Part shown: piece after piece, positions 55,671 to 64,000 of the stretch | Layout of the letters: every line of letters starts with the position of its first letter | Position numbering within the stretch: the stretch's first letter is position 1 | Source of the DNA: Varibaculum cambriense DSM 15806 | GTDB taxonomy: Bacteria > Actinomycetota > Actinomycetes > Actinomycetales > Actinomycetaceae | DNA: 64,000 nucleotides | Assembly (NCBI RefSeq): GCF_000420065.1 | Contig: NZ_ATUF01000003.1 | Location: 1 to 64,000, forward strand | Reading direction: 5' to 3' | Program-made: the position numbers and the translations under genes | Notes under the pieces: generated by a model | Seen by the model: only the letters and a program-made list of their open reading frames with translations | Told to the model about the DNA's origin: nothing | Database searches by the model: none

Positions 55671-56513
55671 ATGCATGTAGATCCAGATAGACAAGCAGAT
55701 CAGCGCGTGGCGGTAATTATTCCCGCAAAAGATGAGGCTGAGCGTATTGGGATGACCGTTAGAGCAGTAAAAGCGCTACCTTTCGTCGATCTGGAATTGA
55801 TCGTAGTGGTCGATGATGGTTCTTCAGATGATACTCGCGAAGTAGCCAGACAGGCCGGGGCAGTAACTGTCCGTCACACGGTAAACCGGGGGAAAGCTTC
55901 CTCTATGGAAACGGGCGCCAAGGTAGTGGCTATGCGGGCAATCAAAGGAGAAAAACCACCGCTGCTACTATTCTTAGACGCTGACCTCGCTGATAGTGCT
56001 GCTGAGGCGGCTCCGCTAATCGAGCCGGTTATTAAGGGAGAAACTGACTGTACTATTGCGGTTTTACCCAAGCCGGCTGGGGCGGGTGGCCACGGATTTG
56101 TACTCGGTTTATCCAGATGGGCAATTAGGCGCACTACCGGATGGAATCCGCAGGCTCCGCTATCGGGGCAGCGCTGTCTCACCACCGCCGCTTTCCAAGC
56201 TGTCTTACCCTTGGCTGCTGGTTGGGGAGTCGAAACTGATATGACAATTAGTCTGCTTAGCGCAGGTTTTTCGGTGAAAGAGGTACCGGTAAACTTTACC
56301 CACCGGGTTAGTCGGAGAGATTTTAGATCCCAGATGCATCGCCTACATCAGTTTATTGACGTGGCGAAAGCTCTGGGTAGGCTACGTGCCCGCCGGGTTC
56401 ACGTCAAACCCCACAAGTTCTTAGATGCCGCGTTGAAACAAAAACCGGGCAAAGTCTATCGAGCTGTGCCCCGGGAAGCTCCGGGCAAAGAGGCAAAGAC
56501 TGCCGAGCAGTAA
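55671..56513 (+). CDS. Family 2 glycosyltransferase
   Basis: A 280-residue GT2 enzyme with no membrane segments. The N-terminal fold shows VAVIIPAKDEAERIGMTVRA and ELIVVVDDGSSDDTREVAR, and the acidic metal motif FLDADLAD follows. The C-terminal QAPLSGQRCLTTAAFQAV and the downstream WGVETDMTISLLSAGF are typical of glucosyl- or mannosyl-transferases that act on polyprenyl phosphate or on a lipid acceptor. A basic C-terminal tail may contact the membrane. It overlaps the convergent giant membrane-protein gene by 58 bases. Acceptor and sugar are unknown. Confidence 0.86.
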   Translation: MHVDPDRQADQRVAVIIPAKDEAERIGMTVRAVKALPFVDLELIVVVDDGSSDDTREVARQAGAVTVRHTVNRGKASSMETGAKVVAMRAIKGEKPPLLLFLDADLADSAAEAAPLIEPVIKGETDCTIAVLPKPAGAGGHGFVLGLSRWAIRRTTGWNPQAPLSGQRCLTTAAFQAVLPLAAGWGVETDMTISLLSAGFSVKEVPVNFTHRVSRRDFRSQMHRLHQFIDVAKALGRLRARRVHVKPHKFLDAALKQKPGKVYRAVPREAPGKEAKTAEQ

Positions 56514-59500
56514 GCCAGAGCGGTCAGTAATAGTCCCGTGGCAGGTAGTTGCGTGCCGGAATCATTTAATAAATAAGCGAATAACTGGTTAATCCCGATA
56601 GCTAACAGGGTGATCCGCAGGGTACTTTCTTTTTCTGCCAGCGGGGTTTCGCCCAGGCGAGGACGTATACGCAACAAGAGCGAGGTAGCGAAGGCTCCCA
56701 GATTTGCCAGATAGGCGCGGACGCGCAGCCAATAATTCTGCTTGCCTTCTCTGTGGGGATAAGGATTAATGAGGAGGGGGGACGCCAGATTGTCCGGTAG
56801 GAAAAGGTTCGTTGGGATCACGGTTTTCGACAGCGCGGGAATCACCAGTAAACAGAAAACTAGCAGGCAACAAAGCAGTGACCAGACGTAAGTTGTTGAT
56901 CCCCAGCTTGCTAGATTCGCGAAGATTTTACGGGTAAGGATCACCTGAAGGTCGCCGTTTAAAACGGACTGTACAAAGTTTCCCAAATGCGTCCTTTGGG
57001 AGGCCGGTCGCATCCAGTCGGCAATCGCCAGGCTAACGGACGCCCCGCCTGCAACCAGCAGCACCAGCGCTATCCGTTTTAGTCCTATCCGTTTCCCATT
57101 AAGTAGCAGTACCAGTATTAAGAAACCGGGCAAGAAGGATATTGGCCCCCCGAAATCAGCGCCGAAACGCGGGAGTCCGTCGATAACCATAAAGGCCATC
57201 CCTAGCAACGCGATCAACAGGTTCGATAGCCATATCTGCGATCGGGTAAGCGCTTTCTTCCCGAAGACTGCGCGTTTAGCAAGGGGAGTGAGACACCCAC
57301 AGAGCAACAGCGTCCAGATGGCACATACCGAGTAGTAGACATTACCGAACCCAAAGAAACGGGCTCCTAGTAGTGAAAATGACCCGAAGGGGGAATCCAT
57401 TGAAATATGGGAACCGGTGGCAACATCCAGGCAAATGAAAAAGGCGCTAAAAGCGGCCACCACCAGTGCCGGTCCGATGGGGCGGCGCCGCCAGGGGCCG
57501 GTACAGGCAACCAGAGCAAGTAGCGAGGCAATCAAGATGCTGCTAGTTATGAAAAAGGCGGTGGGTGATTCTGATTCCCACCAGGGAAGCATGGCGGCCC
57601 CTAAGCAGGCGGCGGGCAGGGCAGCGACCCCCAGGCAAAGGAACTGTCCGAGCAGGCCAAGTTGGGTTCTTAAATGCGGCCGCCGCGCGCTCGGTTTTAG
57701 TTGCAGCAATACAACTAGCGACAGCGCCAACACTAACAGGGCGCCGGCAGCAAAGGTTACAAAACTGCTCGGGGTTAGTCCCAGACGTGCATAGCTAGCA
57801 TCAGCGCGTTGAGAAGTACCCGCTAGGCGTTCGAGGCGATCAGTAGCACTTTGAGCGTCATTAGCGCTAATCATGAGGGGAGAACCCGAAGTGCTCAACT
57901 TTTCGTCGCGAGCTCCCAGCCAGTCCAGTACCGTAGCCGGTAAATCCGCGGTCTGCGCAATCCCTACTTGATGGGTAGAGGGAGAATAAGCTATCCCCGC
58001 GGTGATACCTTTCCCGTAGATCATGGCCGCCTGTAAGCGTTGGAGGGCAGAATCGGGGCTGGCGGAAACCACCAGGGCGCGAGTACCTTCTGGAAGCGCT
58101 GCCAAGGTGTTCTCCAGGGCGTGTATTTGCTTTTCTTGTTGCGCAAGCGTGATTCGGGCAGGCTGCATCCCGCGCAGATCAGGATAGGTCGATACTGTCG
58201 GAAACAGTCGGGCATTTTGCTTACGAGTCTGCGCTAAGTACTCGTGATCAACTTTTTCGTCGGGACTAAGCACTGTCGAAAGCTCTAGGAGGTGTAAATC
58301 CTCGGGTGAGAACGGCTGGTCAGAATCCCCAAATAATCCGGGCGTGGTCGGCGGAGTGGGATTTTCCTGCGGGGTCATCTCTTCACGGCGAAGTCTATTG
58401 CGATCTGATTCCTGCGGGCTAGGGTTTGCCGAATCGCTTACCAGGGTGCCTGCCTGTAAAGAGTTCCCCGACAGAGAGCCGCCGTTTTGCAGGAGCCAAA
58501 CCGGATCCCAAATCTGGGTTTTTTTCAGTTGAGATTTCCCCGAGGACGGGTCGAGGAAATTAAAAAGATCTTCCCGTTGGGCGAGTATCTCTTGGGTCTG
58601 GCGCTCCGGGTTAAGGTTCTGAGGAGCAGCTTGCGCATCAATCAAGGTGAGGGTATGTGTAGATACCATCTTGTGTACTGCCTGCGCATATCCAGTGGCC
58701 AAGGGGGTAGTGTCGTCAACTTGCCCGCGGATAACCCCGTCCTCATCTGCTAGCGCTAAGGCGGCGCTATTGCCAATAGCTCCCGCAGAAATTTGGTTTT
58801 GACGCAGTTGGTCAGCAAATCCCCCCAGTCGAGCCGCCAGGGAGCTCGCTTCAGCAGCGCGCTGATAGTACTCCCACATTTTCACCCGCTCATCTTCGTC
58901 TAAAGCTTCGGGCTGTAAACACAGGTTCCGTCCGGCGAGAGAATATCGAGACGGGGCTTTGCCGGCCGAAAATGCCAACCAGGCATCCTGGGGACAAGCC
59001 ATGGCTTTAAGCGGGTAGGGAGCCAGAGAAAACAGCGTCCCGCTCTTTACTCCCGGAGAGTTTTCTACCAGCTGCGGCTGCGCGGCCACTAGATCCTCCC
59101 AGGACAGACCGGAAGTAAAAATTACCGCAACTTTAGTGTCTGCGGACTTGGGTAAGGAAGCGATCTTAGTGGCAGGAGCGTCGGGATTAACCCCCCAAAT
59201 GCCGATTATCCCCGCTCCCGCCAGGGCAACTGCTCCCAGTACTGCAGCTACCGACACGGCTCGGAAACCAGAGCGAGGACGCGAAACGGAATTTGGGTCC
59301 GGAACGATAAGTCCATAGGCCCGTAAAGCTACGGTAAGAGGCGCGAGGAAAAGCAGACCGCAGAGCAAGGCAGATAAACCTGCCCACAGGTAGATGCAGG
59401 TAAATAGGGTTGCCGCTGCTACCACAGTTATTACTCGGCATTTAAGGAGGTGTTTATGCCAGAAGGCACGCAGAGACGAAAAGGACGCCAGGATACAAAT

Positions 59501-61060
59501 CGCCGCTAATGCCACGCAGGAAAGCGCTAAGGACGTGGCTTCGGCAGATAGCTGCCAAAAGAAAGGACCTGCCAGAACGTTATAGCCGAGCGGGGATCCC
59601 AGTTGCGCATAATCAGCGTCTTGACGGGCAAATAGTAAAATCCCCAAGGTGAGGGCGCTGGCAGCTATGCCCGCCGCACGCGCCGATAAAGCGGGAGGGA
59701 AAGCAAAACTTTGGCGCAGCGCAAAAACCAGCAGCGCCAGCAAAGCGCTTAACGTTAATGCAATTAGGATTATCGCCCCACTTATCCAGGCAGCAGACGC
59801 CGACCAATCAGCACCTGCTAGCAGATAGGGACAAAAAGAGGCGGGGAAAAGCAAAGCGGTGAAAACTCCGGCGGCACTTAGAGCGAGCCCGCTGCGGCGA
59901 CGCTTTTGTGGCGCCCGCATCCGCCACCACAGATATCCCCCTAAAGTAAAGAAGAAACAGCAGAAAATAGCCAAATAAAACCAGGTTTTTGCGTAGCTGC
60001 TGCTACTGGAGCGATCTGCCTGGTTTTGTAAATAATCTAAACGCAGCTGCAGGTTTTGTTGCGCGGAATTAGTGGCGGCATTATTTAGATTTATTAAAGG
60101 TTGTATCTGGTCTGGGAGACTACTAGTTGTTAGTGCTGCCCCGTGGTTTTTATCGGGCACAGGTAGGGCAAAACGGAAAAGGATCTGGGCATTAATATCC
60201 GCTAAAGTGGCTAGACCTGTAACATTAGTACTCGCGGAAGTGGCTAGGCCGGTAGCTTCGGAGGGGGAATAACTCAGCACCTGGGGGGCAGAATTCCCCG
60301 AACCCGCCACTAGGGACAGGGAAATCAAATCGGATTGGGGAGTCAATCCGGCCAGCGCCCCCTCTAGCATTGCTAGCTGCTGTTCCGGATTGGCCAAGGA
60401 GGTCAAATCTACTACCGTGAGCCCGCCCGCGTCCATACCGGCTTTCACCTGTGTCGTGAGCCGGCGCGCGGAAGCGGGGAGCGCTTTATAGTCTTTAACT
60501 TCCCCCTTTGGGGAAGCGAGGAGTAATCCGGCCTGGGGGCCAATCGCGCGCGCCTTAATCCCGAAAGCCTCCAAAATTCCCGCTAATTGTCCCGGGCTCG
60601 CCTCTTTAGGTCCCCGCCAGTACTCTGCGGGCATTCCTGCTATTTTCCCGCCCGCCACCTCCGCTTGGGGGCAGGGATTCCAGGCCGAGGAAGCAGTGCC
60701 GTTTTGTATGGTCAACACGGATTCGCTAAGACATCCGGGGGCTGCCAGGTTACCGACACTGCCCGCCGCGGCATATTTCATTAGCTGCGGGTATTTTTTG
60801 AAATTTTTCGAGATATCTTGCCAGGATAGATTGCTAGTTAGTGCCACCAGGAGCGGGTTTCTTACCCGCGGCGTCGAGTAGGTGTCGAGGTCCGGATAGT
60901 AAACCTTTTGCGCCGGGGTGAGGGTCTTAGGGGCGGGCTCCGGCTCCCAGGTAGTAGCCTCGGCAAGACCTAAAGGCAGAGTAAGTACCGTAAAGAACAG
61001 GCTGAATAGAAGGGTGAAGCCCGCGAGGAGGAAGTGCTTAACCGTTCTTGCCATAGCCAC
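56456..61060 (-). CDS. Large polytopic membrane protein with duplicated extracytoplasmic domain
   Basis: A 1534-residue protein with a signal-like N-terminus. Two ectodomains, about 50-320 and 650-1130, both begin with the same motif (LLVALTSNLSWQDI and VAVIFTSGLSWEDL) and keep a later Cys pair (PGCLS/NPCPQ and MACPQD/RNLCLQ). Between them lie about eight membrane helices (about 365-650). A second set of about eight helices ends the protein (about 1140-1534), and the C-terminus is basic. The ectodomain resembles an alkaline-phosphatase-like fold, but I see no clear metal ligands. It is convergent with the GT2 gene and lies near pheA. I cannot name a function; an envelope-glycan or lipid role is a guess. 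Confidence 0.8.
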   Translation of the reverse strand: MAMARTVKHFLLAGFTLLFSLFFTVLTLPLGLAEATTWEPEPAPKTLTPAQKVYYPDLDTYSTPRVRNPLLVALTSNLSWQDISKNFKKYPQLMKYAAAGSVGNLAAPGCLSESVLTIQNGTASSAWNPCPQAEVAGGKIAGMPAEYWRGPKEASPGQLAGILEAFGIKARAIGPQAGLLLASPKGEVKDYKALPASARRLTTQVKAGMDAGGLTVVDLTSLANPEQQLAMLEGALAGLTPQSDLISLSLVAGSGNSAPQVLSYSPSEATGLATSASTNVTGLATLADINAQILFRFALPVPDKNHGAALTTSSLPDQIQPLINLNNAATNSAQQNLQLRLDYLQNQADRSSSSSYAKTWFYLAIFCCFFFTLGGYLWWRMRAPQKRRRSGLALSAAGVFTALLFPASFCPYLLAGADWSASAAWISGAIILIALTLSALLALLVFALRQSFAFPPALSARAAGIAASALTLGILLFARQDADYAQLGSPLGYNVLAGPFFWQLSAEATSLALSCVALAAICILASFSSLRAFWHKHLLKCRVITVVAAATLFTCIYLWAGLSALLCGLLFLAPLTVALRAYGLIVPDPNSVSRPRSGFRAVSVAAVLGAVALAGAGIIGIWGVNPDAPATKIASLPKSADTKVAVIFTSGLSWEDLVAAQPQLVENSPGVKSGTLFSLAPYPLKAMACPQDAWLAFSAGKAPSRYSLAGRNLCLQPEALDEDERVKMWEYYQRAAEASSLAARLGGFADQLRQNQISAGAIGNSAALALADEDGVIRGQVDDTTPLATGYAQAVHKMVSTHTLTLIDAQAAPQNLNPERQTQEILAQREDLFNFLDPSSGKSQLKKTQIWDPVWLLQNGGSLSGNSLQAGTLVSDSANPSPQESDRNRLRREEMTPQENPTPPTTPGLFGDSDQPFSPEDLHLLELSTVLSPDEKVDHEYLAQTRKQNARLFPTVSTYPDLRGMQPARITLAQQEKQIHALENTLAALPEGTRALVVSASPDSALQRLQAAMIYGKGITAGIAYSPSTHQVGIAQTADLPATVLDWLGARDEKLSTSGSPLMISANDAQSATDRLERLAGTSQRADASYARLGLTPSSFVTFAAGALLVLALSLVVLLQLKPSARRPHLRTQLGLLGQFLCLGVAALPAACLGAAMLPWWESESPTAFFITSSILIASLLALVACTGPWRRRPIGPALVVAAFSAFFICLDVATGSHISMDSPFGSFSLLGARFFGFGNVYYSVCAIWTLLLCGCLTPLAKRAVFGKKALTRSQIWLSNLLIALLGMAFMVIDGLPRFGADFGGPISFLPGFLILVLLLNGKRIGLKRIALVLLVAGGASVSLAIADWMRPASQRTHLGNFVQSVLNGDLQVILTRKIFANLASWGSTTYVWSLLCCLLVFCLLVIPALSKTVIPTNLFLPDNLASPLLINPYPHREGKQNYWLRVRAYLANLGAFATSLLLRIRPRLGETPLAEKESTLRITLLAIGINQLFAYLLNDSGTQLPATGLLLTALAYCSAVFASLPGASRGTAR

Positions 61061-61132
61061 ATTCTACGGTCTAGATGGGGGTAAAGGACATTCTTCCTAG
61101 TATCGTGAAAGCAGTAGAAAAAGGAAGCGAAA

Positions 61133-62065
61133 ATGAATACAGCAGTTAAAAACTATGCCTTCTTAGGCCCGATAGGAACTTTCTGTCACCAGGCATTGCT
61201 GCAAGTAGCCCCCGAGGATGCCCGGTTATTCCCCTGTGCCGGAGAACGCCTAGCCATGGACATGGTACGGGATGGGAAAGCTGATCGGGCGGTGGTGCCA
61301 ATCGAAAACTCGATTGAAGGAGGCGTGAGCGCCACCTTGGACTCTCTGGGGTGGGACAAACGCCTGCAAATCGTAGCGGAAATGATTGTCCCGGTAGGGT
61401 TCACCTTAGCGGTGCGCGAAGGGACGCAGCTTTCCGATATTTCCCACATCGGCACCCATTCTCACGCCTGGGCGCAATGCCGCAACTGGGTGGCCGACCA
61501 TCTGCCGGGGGCAGTTCATGTAGCCACCACTTCTACCGCGGAATCAGCGCGGATGCTTTCCGAGGGAGATGCGGGTTTCCAAGCGGTGCTAGCCTCGCGG
61601 GCAGCAGTAACGACCTATGGGCTTACGCCTCTTTACGAGGACGTAGCCGACAATCCGGGGGCAGTTACGCGTTTCGTGGAAGTAGCGAATCCCGGTCAGG
61701 TACCGCAAGCTTGCGGAGCAGATAAAACCACTATCCAAGTGCGTTTACCTAATGACTATCGCTCCGGGGCGCTCCTAGAGATGCTGCAACAATTTTCGGC
61801 GCGGGGAATCAACCTTAGCCGTATTGAGTCTCGTCCCCTGGCAGGACAACCGGGACGCTACGTTTTTAGTATCGACCTGGATGGACACGTGAGAGAAGAA
61901 CGGGTGCAATCCGCGCTGCGCGGTCTTTATCGCATCAGTGAAGACTTACGTTTCCTAGGTTCCTATGCCCGCGCCGACCAGGTAAGAAATGACCATGCTC
62001 CGCGCACCGGGGATAGTGATTTCCAGCGCGCCCAGGGCTGGGTGGATTCGATTTTGCGCAAATAA
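61133..62065 (+). CDS. pheA: Prephenate dehydratase
   Basis: Makes phenylpyruvate for phenylalanine synthesis. The 310 residues start YAFLGPIGTFCHQALLQVAP and carry the catalytic TRF motif in DNPGAVTRFVEVANPG. The C-terminal ACT domain (about residues 198-275) contains NLSRIESRPLAGQPGRYVFS, the phenylalanine-binding ESRP motif for feedback inhibition. No chorismate mutase domain is fused. The ATG follows AAGGAAG. It is flanked by the giant membrane protein and a convergent lipid kinase. Confidence 0.95.
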   Translation: MNTAVKNYAFLGPIGTFCHQALLQVAPEDARLFPCAGERLAMDMVRDGKADRAVVPIENSIEGGVSATLDSLGWDKRLQIVAEMIVPVGFTLAVREGTQLSDISHIGTHSHAWAQCRNWVADHLPGAVHVATTSTAESARMLSEGDAGFQAVLASRAAVTTYGLTPLYEDVADNPGAVTRFVEVANPGQVPQACGADKTTIQVRLPNDYRSGALLEMLQQFSARGINLSRIESRPLAGQPGRYVFSIDLDGHVREERVQSALRGLYRISEDLRFLGSYARADQVRNDHAPRTGDSDFQRAQGWVDSILRK

Positions 62066-62110
62066 GTTAAAAGTATAGGCAGATAGGAGCCGAATATAGC
62101 GGGGAGCCTC

Positions 62111-63196
62111 CTAGGGGACGCGTACCACTACCGCTCCGCTATCTAAAGAAGCAGAAATCTCTCGATAGCTGCCTACGGTATCGCCATCGACCTGAATCAT
62201 CCGGGGTTCGCCGTGCACCTTGGCGCTGGCTGTCCGGGTGCGGATCACATCGGTTTTCGATACCAATCCGGCAGTGAGTTTTTTGACCCCTAAACTATCG
62301 CGAAATACTCCGCTGATTACCTCTAAAAACCCAATTAAGCCGCCGCGGACACTCAGCATTAATACTTCTAACCAGCCATCATGCGGGTTAGCCTCCGGCA
62401 AGAGCGGAATCCCACCCACCAGTTCCCCGCAGGAGGCAAATAGCAGGGTATTGACTTTGCGGGTGCGTGAATGGGACTGTCCCCCAAACGCAACGTCCAT
62501 AGTGATCGGAGGTTTATTCGAGGCCGCGATTCCAGAAACCACATAGGCGCCCCACCCGATCGACTCCTTGAGTTTGTTAGACACTCGGCTCATAACCTCG
62601 GCGTCATAGCCAATCCCCGCCATGACCAGAAAAGGAAACTCCGCTCCGGTTTCAGTTTGCAGATGCCCCAAATCCACCCCGGTGTTTTTCCCGGTAAAGG
62701 CAATCTCGCAGGCGCGGGGAAGAGAATTAATGGGAATGTTGAGGTTGCGGGCTAAAAGATTCCCGGTACCCAGGGGCAAAATCCCGAGCGGAATCCGGCT
62801 TTCGGCCAAGGTAGCCGCGATAATCCGTAAAGTACCGTCCCCACCGGCAGAAATAACCAGTCCTGCTTCTTGTCGGATCGCTTCTTTAGCTTGGCTAGCT
62901 CCTAAAGACTCCGGGTCGGTTTCTAAGAAAATCGGCTCCTCGTACCCGGTAGATTGGGCACGCTGGGTAACGATGCGGCGGAATTCATTCGGATCCGCAA
63001 TCTTCATGGGGTTATAAATGACCACCACCCGTTTTGAAGATTCATTGCTGCAGGTAGTGGCAGGAGCAGAAAATCCTTGTTTTATCGCAAGTTTCATCGC
63101 CCGGGTGGCAATCCGGCGGGCATTAACCGCCCAGGACAGAGCGATACCTCCTAAAGCCAGCGCCACGATTACCAGAATCCAGAGCACAGTGGTCAT
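62111..63196 (-). CDS. Diacylglycerol kinase-like lipid kinase (DagK/YegS family)
   Basis: A 361-residue protein with an N-terminal membrane helix (residues about 3-26) followed by the DAGK catalytic domain. Characteristic motifs are VVVIYNPMKIADPNEF, the nucleotide loop SAGGDGTLRIIAATLAES and PLGTGNLLARNLNIP. The C-terminal half is the family's beta domain ending RMIQVDGDTVGSYREI. It should phosphorylate a lipid such as diacylglycerol or undecaprenol at the membrane. The exact lipid is not inferable. It is convergent with pheA and divergent from serS. Confidence 0.9.
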   Translation of the reverse strand: MTTVLWILVIVALALGGIALSWAVNARRIATRAMKLAIKQGFSAPATTCSNESSKRVVVIYNPMKIADPNEFRRIVTQRAQSTGYEEPIFLETDPESLGASQAKEAIRQEAGLVISAGGDGTLRIIAATLAESRIPLGILPLGTGNLLARNLNIPINSLPRACEIAFTGKNTGVDLGHLQTETGAEFPFLVMAGIGYDAEVMSRVSNKLKESIGWGAYVVSGIAASNKPPITMDVAFGGQSHSRTRKVNTLLFASCGELVGGIPLLPEANPHDGWLEVLMLSVRGGLIGFLEVISGVFRDSLGVKKLTAGLVSKTDVIRTRTASAKVHGEPRMIQVDGDTVGSYREISASLDSGAVVVRVP

Positions 63197-63357
63197 AGCA
63201 GCTAGTTTAGAACATTTGTAGTGAGCTCTGGGCTAGCAGGTATTTAGGACAGAAGCGACGGCTAGCAAGTGCCAAATCCCGCCGAGATCGGGGGTTCCAG
63301 GTGTTCGCCAGGAAAGGCAAGATGAGAAGCGATGCTCGGTGACGATATGATAAAAAC

Positions 63358-64000
63358 ATGATTGATATTCGTCAGCTGCGTGAGGATCCGCAGCCCGCTA
63401 AAGATTCCCTAATTGCCCGCGGGGATGACCCCGCCCGGATCGATGAGGTACTGGCCGCTGATGGGCTCCGACTGAAAAAACAGCAAGATTTTGAATCCAT
63501 GCGCGCGGAGCAAAAAGCGCTTTCAAAGAGCATTGGGCGAGCCGACCCCAGTGAGCGGGCAGCGGTGCTAGCCCAAGCCAAAGAGCTGGCAGCAAAAGTT
63601 AAAGAGGCTGAGGCTGAAGCGGGAGCAGCTTCCGCTAAAGCCCAGGAGTTGTTGGCGGCACTGCCGAATATCATTATTCCCGGGATTCCCGCGGGCGGCG
63701 AGGACGACTACGAAGTTATTGCCCACCGCGGCTCAAAGATTCGCGATTTTGCTGCCGCGGGCATCAAGGTGCGTGATCACCTGGAAATCGGGGAGATGCT
63801 GCAAGCAATCGACGTTAAGCGGGGTGCTAAAGTATCTGGTTCCCGCTTCTACTATCTACGAGGGATCGGGGCGCGCCTGGAACTGGCGCTGCTCACTTGC
63901 GCCTGGGATTTGGCAGAGCAGCACGGATTCATCCCTATGACTACCCCCACGATGGTCACTCCCGATACGATGCGGGGAACCGGATTCCTAACTGAACATT
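63358..64000 (+). CDS. serS: Seryl-tRNA synthetase (3' end missing)
   Basis: The first 214 codons are present; the gene runs past the window's end. The N-terminus MIDIRQLREDPQPAKDSLIA and the coiled-coil arm (about residues 30-105, including LKKQQDFESMRAEQKALSKS) bind the long variable arm of tRNA-Ser. The class II catalytic domain begins at about 115, with GSRFYYLRGIGARLELAL (motif 1 region) and MTTPTMVTPDTMRGTGFL. The ATG at 63358 gives the standard N-terminus. It charges tRNA-Ser, one gene of which lies at 2912-2999. Confidence 0.95.
   Translation, partial: MIDIRQLREDPQPAKDSLIARGDDPARIDEVLAADGLRLKKQQDFESMRAEQKALSKSIGRADPSERAAVLAQAKELAAKVKEAEAEAGAASAKAQELLAALPNIIIPGIPAGGEDDYEVIAHRGSKIRDFAAAGIKVRDHLEIGEMLQAIDVKRGAKVSGSRFYYLRGIGARLELALLTCAWDLAEQHGFIPMTTPTMVTPDTMRGTGFLTEH

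Overview
The window comes from a Gram-positive actinomycete of moderate GC content. Evidence for this is the dnaX-recR-lysC-asd gene order, LPxTG-anchored surface proteins, a DUF4235 protein, frequent GTG and TTG starts, DtxR/IdeR-like operators, and serS-pheA-lipid kinase neighbours. Anaerobic glycerol-3-phosphate dehydrogenase genes (glpABC) and an AdhE-type protein point to a facultative or anaerobic host-associated member of the Actinomycetaceae. A Varibaculum-like genus is my best guess and is an inference only.

Layout. 0-3.3 kb: the 3' end of a calcium-binding-repeat LPxTG surface protein, an FGGY sugar kinase, tRNA-Ser(GGA) and the small SRP RNA. 3.3-9.2 kb: dnaX, recR, lysC and asd; lysC has a strong internal start that looks like the corynebacterial beta-subunit start. 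9.2-15.5 kb: a membrane protein of the LRV type, a TetR regulator and the iron-regulated efeUOB operon. 15.5-22.2 kb: a tandem MFS duplication, an adhE gene whose alcohol dehydrogenase half has lost all of its metal ligands, and a fructokinase-like gene behind a sugar-permease remnant. 22.3-26.5 kb: a Mn/Fe-type ABC importer operon with a DtxR-like operator. 26.5-28.7 kb: a LolD/FtsX-type ABC exporter pair.

28.7-36.1 kb looks like accessory DNA ending at tRNA-Gly(CCC). It holds a candidate structured RNA in front of a small basic protein, an ABC-F ATPase with a possible leader peptide, two DinJ/YafQ toxin-antitoxin modules on either side of a broken GIY-YIG gene, an LPxTG surface protein, and several palindromic or direct repeats. 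I see no integrase.

36.2-45.6 kb: a Nudix hydrolase, glpABC and a Ugp-type ABC importer, together a glycerol-3-phosphate uptake and oxidation locus. 45.7-49.7 kb: dcd with a translationally coupled unknown gene, a DHA2 drug exporter and a DUF4235 protein. 49.8-53.7 kb: a TPP riboswitch controlling thiBPQ. 53.6-61.1 kb: envelope genes, namely a membrane-anchored PQQ-like propeller, a GT2 glycosyltransferase and a 1534-residue polytopic protein with a duplicated ectodomain. 61.1-64 kb: pheA, a diacylglycerol-kinase-like gene and the 5' part of serS.

The most unusual items are the AdhE with a pseudo-alcohol-dehydrogenase domain, the structured RNA at 28.76-29.01 kb, the repeat system around tRNA-Gly and the adjacent surface protein, and the duplicated-ectodomain membrane protein. 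I found no CRISPR array, phage, transposase or secondary-metabolite cluster.
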